Shown: positions 60,768 to 64,000 of the stretch, in pieces
Layout of the letters: the number at the start of each line of letters is the position of its first letter
Numbering within the stretch: position 1 is the stretch's first letter
Program-made: the position numbers and the translations under genes
From: Annona cherimola
Taxonomy: Eukaryota > Streptophyta > Magnoliopsida > Magnoliales > Annonaceae
Length of the DNA: 64,000 nucleotides
Assembly (NCBI GenBank): GCA_030490835.1
Contig: CM059975.1
Span: 37,914,133-37,978,132 of the forward strand
Direction: 5' to 3'
Notes under the pieces: model-generated
What the model was told of the DNA's origin: nothing
Database searches by the model: none
Seen by the model: the letters and a program-made list of their open reading frames with translations, nothing else

Positions 60768-63700
60768 GAATTACTTGTTTATTTTTCAGATTTGTTTAAA
60801 GGCAAAGGCAAATAATGTATGGTTCATGGATAGCGGTTGTTCAAGGCACATGACTGGAGAAAGAAATTTGTTTCACAAACTTAAGCCTTGCAACGACGGA
60901 ACGGTTGCCTTTGGTAATAATGAGAAAGGTAAAATCAAAGGTAAAGGAAATATTTACAGTAGCTCAAATGCATGTATGGAGGATGTTTTGTTTGTTGAAG
61001 GACTCAAGCATAACTTAATGAGCATTATCCAATTATGTGATAAAGGATATAAGGTTGTGTTTGAATCATCTATATGTAATGTATTTGATGGTGAGCATAT
61101 CATGTTTAGTGGAAGAAGACATGGAAATGTATATTTGGTTTCACTTGATGAACTAGATGGTCAATGTCTAATGGCCATTGAAAATGACCCATGGGTTTGG
61201 CATAAAAGACTTGGACATGTGAATATGTCAAACATAAAGACCCTATGGAAGAAGAGTTTGGTAGAAGGCTTGCCTAAGTTGAAATATGACAAAGACAAAA
61301 TATGTAAGGCATGTCAATTATCTAAACAACCAAAGATGTCTTTTTCTACCAAAAAGGAGATTTCCACCACTAGGCCACTTGAATTGCTACACATGGATCT
61401 ATATGGACCATCCGACATTTTAACCATTGGTGGAAAGAAATATGTATTTGTTATTGTAGATGACTTTTCAAGATTCACATGGATAATTCTCTTAGCTAGC
61501 AAAGATGAAGCTTTCTCTATGTTTTCAACTTTTGTAAACTTGGTGGAAAATGAAAAACAAAGTACTATTATGTCTATAAGAAGTGACCATGGTGGTGAAT
61601 TTGAGAACAAACGATTCATAGAATTATGTAATGAAAAAGGAATTCATCACACATTTTCTGCACCAAGGACTCCACAACAAAATGGAGTAGTTGAAAGGAA
61701 AAACAGAACTATACAAGAGATGGCTAGAACAATGCTAAATGAGAGCAAATTATCCAAGAAGTTTTGGGGTGAAGCTGTGAGCACAGCTTGTCATGTTTTA
61801 AATCGAGTTACCATTAGAGCTATCTTGAAAAAGACCCCATATGAGCTATGGAAGGGAAGGAAACCGAACATATCTTATTTTCATGCTTTTGGATGCACAT
61901 GTTATGTTCTGAACAATGGAAAAACCAACTTGGGAAAACTTGATGCTAAAAGTGATGAAGCAATATTCCTTGGTTATTCATCAAATAGCAAAGCATATAG
62001 AGTTTTCAATAAACGAAACCAAGTTGTAGAAGAATCCATACATGTTGTTTTTGATGAAACTAACCCATGCTTGAAAAGAAGAGATGATTTAAGTGATGCA
62101 GATGAGATTGTAAGCAACTTTGAAAAGCTGCATGTGGAAAAGCAAGAAGATTCCATGGAGGAAAGGGTAAGTGAAGGTAACAATTCCTATAAACCTCCAA
62201 CTGATTTAAAATTCAATCATGCACATCCAATTGAGCAAGTTATAGGAAATGTGTATGAAGGTGTAAAAACTAGAAGGTCAAAGCAAAATGTTTGTGGACA
62301 ATATGCTTTTGTATCCAAGATTGAACCTTCTAATATTGATCAAGCTCTTGATGATGAAAACTGGATTATGGCCATGCAAGAAGAGCTAAATCAATTTGAA
62401 AGAAATCAAGTTTGGCACCTTGTTCCTAGACCAAATGACTGTATTGTTATTGGCACCAAGTGGGTCTTTAGGAACAAATTAGATGAAAGTGGACTTGTAG
62501 TGAGAAACAAAGCTAGACTTGTGGCAAAAGGATACTCACAAGAAGAAGGAATAGATTTTGAAGAATCCTATGCCCCGGTTGCTAGATTAGAGGCAATTCG
62601 CATCTTACTAGCTTTTGCATCTCACATGAACTTTAAATTGTTTCAAATGGATGTCAAAAGTGCATTCCTGAATGGTTATATAAATGAAGAGGTGTATGTA
62701 GAACAACCACCTGGATTTGAGGAAAAAGATCAATCTAAATTTGTATACAAGCTAACCAAAGCATTATATGGATTAAAACAAGCTCCAAGAGCTTGGTATG
62801 ATAGACTAAGCAAATTTCTGATTGATCATGATTTTCAAAAAGGAAATGTAGACACCACTTTGTTTATCAAGTACAATGGAAAGGATATATTGATCATTCA
62901 GATTTATGTAGATGATATTATTTTTGGTGCTACTAATGAAACTCTTTGCCAAGAATTTTCTGAGCTTATGCAGAAAGAGTTTGAGATGAGCATGATGGGA
63001 GAGCTAAACTTCTTCCTTGGACTGCAAATCAAGCAACTAAATGAAGGAATCTTCATAAACCAGTCCAAATATATCAAGGAGATGTTCAAGAAGTTTGGCA
63101 TGGAGAACAGCAAAGGAGCAAACACGCCCATGAGCTCCACAATCAAAATGGACAAAGATGAAAAGGAAAAATTAGTTGATATGAAAGTGTATAGAAGCAT
63201 GATAGGTTCCTTATTGTATCTAACTGCTTCTAGGCCAGATATTTTGTTTAGTGTGTGTATGTGCTCTAGATTTCAATCATGCCCAAAAGAATCACACTTG
63301 GTAGTTGTGAAAAGAATTTTTAGATATCTAGTAGACACTACCAATTTAGGACTATGGTATCCAAAGGGCTCTAATTTTGATCTAATCGGCTACTCGGATG
63401 CGGATTTTGCCGGTTACAAAGTAGATAGAAAAAGCACTAGTGGAACATGTCAGTTTCTTGGAAGCATGTTGGTTTCATGGTTTTCAAGAAAACAAACTAG
63501 TGTTGCTTTATCTACGGCGGAAGCCGAATATATTGCCGCCGGGAGCTGTTGTGCCCAATTACTTTGGATGAAACAGCAACTTAGGGACTATGGCATGGAT
63601 TTCAAAGATATACCTATCAAATGTGATAATACAAGTGCCATATGTCTAACCAAGAATCCAGTCCTGCATTCTAGGACCAAACATATAGACCTTAGACATC

Positions 63701-63849
63701 ATTTCATTAGAGAACATGTAGAAAATCATGACATATGTTTGGTATATGTAAGAACTGAGGAACAAGTTGCAGATATATTCACTAAGCCCCTAGCAAAAGA
63801 AGCATTTTATAAGCTTAGAAATGACATGGGAATGCTTGAACTAACTTAA
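60748..63849 (+). CDS. pol: Element A Pol polyprotein (unit 3)
   Basis: Its translation is identical to that of 28367-31468: protease DSG, integrase HHCC and D-D-35-E, RT YVDD, and RNase H all present with no stop. It is one frame forward of gag with the same 20-nt overlap (60748-60767). Confidence 0.95.
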   Translation, partial: NGYQKDENYLFIFQICLKAKANNVWFMDSGCSRHMTGERNLFHKLKPCNDGTVAFGNNEKGKIKGKGNIYSSSNACMEDVLFVEGLKHNLMSIIQLCDKGYKVVFESSICNVFDGEHIMFSGRRHGNVYLVSLDELDGQCLMAIENDPWVWHKRLGHVNMSNIKTLWKKSLVEGLPKLKYDKDKICKACQLSKQPKMSFSTKKEISTTRPLELLHMDLYGPSDILTIGGKKYVFVIVDDFSRFTWIILLASKDEAFSMFSTFVNLVENEKQSTIMSIRSDHGGEFENKRFIELCNEKGIHHTFSAPRTPQQNGVVERKNRTIQEMARTMLNESKLSKKFWGEAVSTACHVLNRVTIRAILKKTPYELWKGRKPNISYFHAFGCTCYVLNNGKTNLGKLDAKSDEAIFLGYSSNSKAYRVFNKRNQVVEESIHVVFDETNPCLKRRDDLSDADEIVSNFEKLHVEKQEDSMEERVSEGNNSYKPPTDLKFNHAHPIEQVIGNVYEGVKTRRSKQNVCGQYAFVSKIEPSNIDQALDDENWIMAMQEELNQFERNQVWHLVPRPNDCIVIGTKWVFRNKLDESGLVVRNKARLVAKGYSQEEGIDFEESYAPVARLEAIRILLAFASHMNFKLFQMDVKSAFLNGYINEEVYVEQPPGFEEKDQSKFVYKLTKALYGLKQAPRAWYDRLSKFLIDHDFQKGNVDTTLFIKYNGKDILIIQIYVDDIIFGATNETLCQEFSELMQKEFEMSMMGELNFFLGLQIKQLNEGIFINQSKYIKEMFKKFGMENSKGANTPMSSTIKMDKDEKEKLVDMKVYRSMIGSLLYLTASRPDILFSVCMCSRFQSCPKESHLVVVKRIFRYLVDTTNLGLWYPKGSNFDLIGYSDADFAGYKVDRKSTSGTCQFLGSMLVSWFSRKQTSVALSTAEAEYIAAGSCCAQLLWMKQQLRDYGMDFKDIPIKCDNTSAICLTKNPVLHSRTKHIDLRHHFIREHVENHDICLVYVRTEEQVADIFTKPLAKEAFYKLRNDMGMLELT

Positions 63850-64000
63850 AGCATAAATTGAGGGGGAGCACCTGTTTAGGGGGAGCAATCCCACCTATCT
63901 ATTTCTTTACCCTCTAATCTTTTTGATATATTGACAAAAAGGGGGAGAGAGATTTAAGAATAGGGAGAAGAAGAGGATTTGAGTATAAGTCTTTATGATT
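63850..64000 (+). other. Element A 3' untranslated region (unit 3), partial
   Basis: Polypurine runs are visible near 63861, 63877 and at 63936-63951. The tract beside the 3' LTR is beyond the window. Confidence 0.8.

Larger units (their letters stand above)
46498..64000 (+). mobile_element. Second copy of element B, running off the window
   Basis: The 5' LTR, gag, pol parts 1 and 2, both nested LTRs and element A are visible. RNase H, the extra ORF and the 3' LTR lie beyond 64000. It carries the same inactivating stops as 14117-38857, so these predate the tandem duplication. Confidence 0.88.
53569..64000. mobile_element. Long gypsy-like LTR (units 2/3), interrupted by element A
   Basis: It starts TGTGAAACCCC. 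The LTR sequence is uninterrupted to 57266, where element A begins after gcaat (57262-57266). Its 3' end lies outside the window. One substitution (AAAAAAG to AACAAAG near 54962) separates it from the copy at 21188. Confidence 0.72.
56229..64000. repeat. Tandem macro-repeat unit 3, cut by window end
   Basis: The third copy starts here at a constant offset of 32381 from unit 2 and runs off the window. In 7.8 kb of overlap I saw only two differences from unit 2: 25669 C versus 58050 A, and 26551 G versus 58932 A. At the sites in the first kilobase where unit 1 differs, units 2 and 3 agree. Confidence 0.93.
57267..64000 (+). mobile_element. Element A, second copy, truncated by window end
   Basis: It has the same insertion point and target pentamer as 24886-33393, so it is a duplicated copy of one insertion and not an independent event. 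The 5' LTR, PBS, gag, pol and the first polypurine runs are present. The 3' LTR would begin at about 64161. Confidence 0.93.

Noticed and set aside
57267..64000. Independent second insertion of element A
   Set aside because: It shares the same insertion point, target pentamer and near-identical sequence as 24886-33393, so duplication of one insertion is the simpler reading.

Overview
The window is repetitive plant DNA and I find no ordinary host gene in it. Ty1/copia retroelements of the Sirevirus type, LTRs that look Ty3/gypsy-like, Tourist-like MITEs and primer sites matching plant initiator tRNA-Met all point to a seed plant, most likely an angiosperm. I cannot name the species.

The dominant structure is a head-to-tail tandem array. 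Unit 1 (1-23847) is followed by unit 2 (23848-56228) and the start of unit 3 (56229-64000). The units are nearly identical (about 40 substitutions seen by eye between units 1 and 2; only 2 between units 2 and 3 over their 7.8 kb overlap). Units 2 and 3 are longer because they carry a young 8.5 kb retroelement that unit 1 lacks. Unit 1 still has the undisturbed 5-bp target site.

Each unit is a nest of insertions. (i) A 5.7 kb AT-rich intergenic segment (7950-13665; second copy 40330-46046) holds a MITE inside a related MITE, a cluster of four related hairpin-ended repeats, and AT and TG microsatellites. (ii) A gypsy-like LTR, here called LTR2, is split into halves (13666-14116 and 38858-40329) by (iii) a degenerate Sirevirus, element B (14117-38857). 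B has a shortened 5' LTR, stop-riddled gag and pol, an extra ORF module between pol and the 3' LTR, and a 1.75 kb 3' LTR. B's pol is interrupted by (iv) a 1.85 kb solo LTR related to element A (18536-20388, TSD gagag) and (v) a very long (about 3.9 kb) gypsy-like solo LTR (from 21188, TSD actaa). That LTR is interrupted in turn, in units 2 and 3, by (vi) element A (24886-33393, TSD gcaat). Element A is an intact Sirevirus with 1614-bp LTRs that differ at only two positions, open gag and pol frames, a PBS and polypurine tracts.

The elements work together only in the sense of one retrotransposon life cycle. The A LTR supplies the promoter (a palindrome cluster, an inverted repeat and TATAAATAG). 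Gag supplies the capsid and nucleocapsid. Pol (protease, integrase, reverse transcriptase, RNase H) lies one frame forward of gag. B has the same plan but is dead: its 5' LTR has lost the promoter, and several catalytic residues and reading frames are broken. The most interesting points are the macro-tandem array with an insertion present in only some units, the extra ORF module of element B with its own LTR-like palindrome block and CT-rich leader, and the conserved gag/pol frame overlap.
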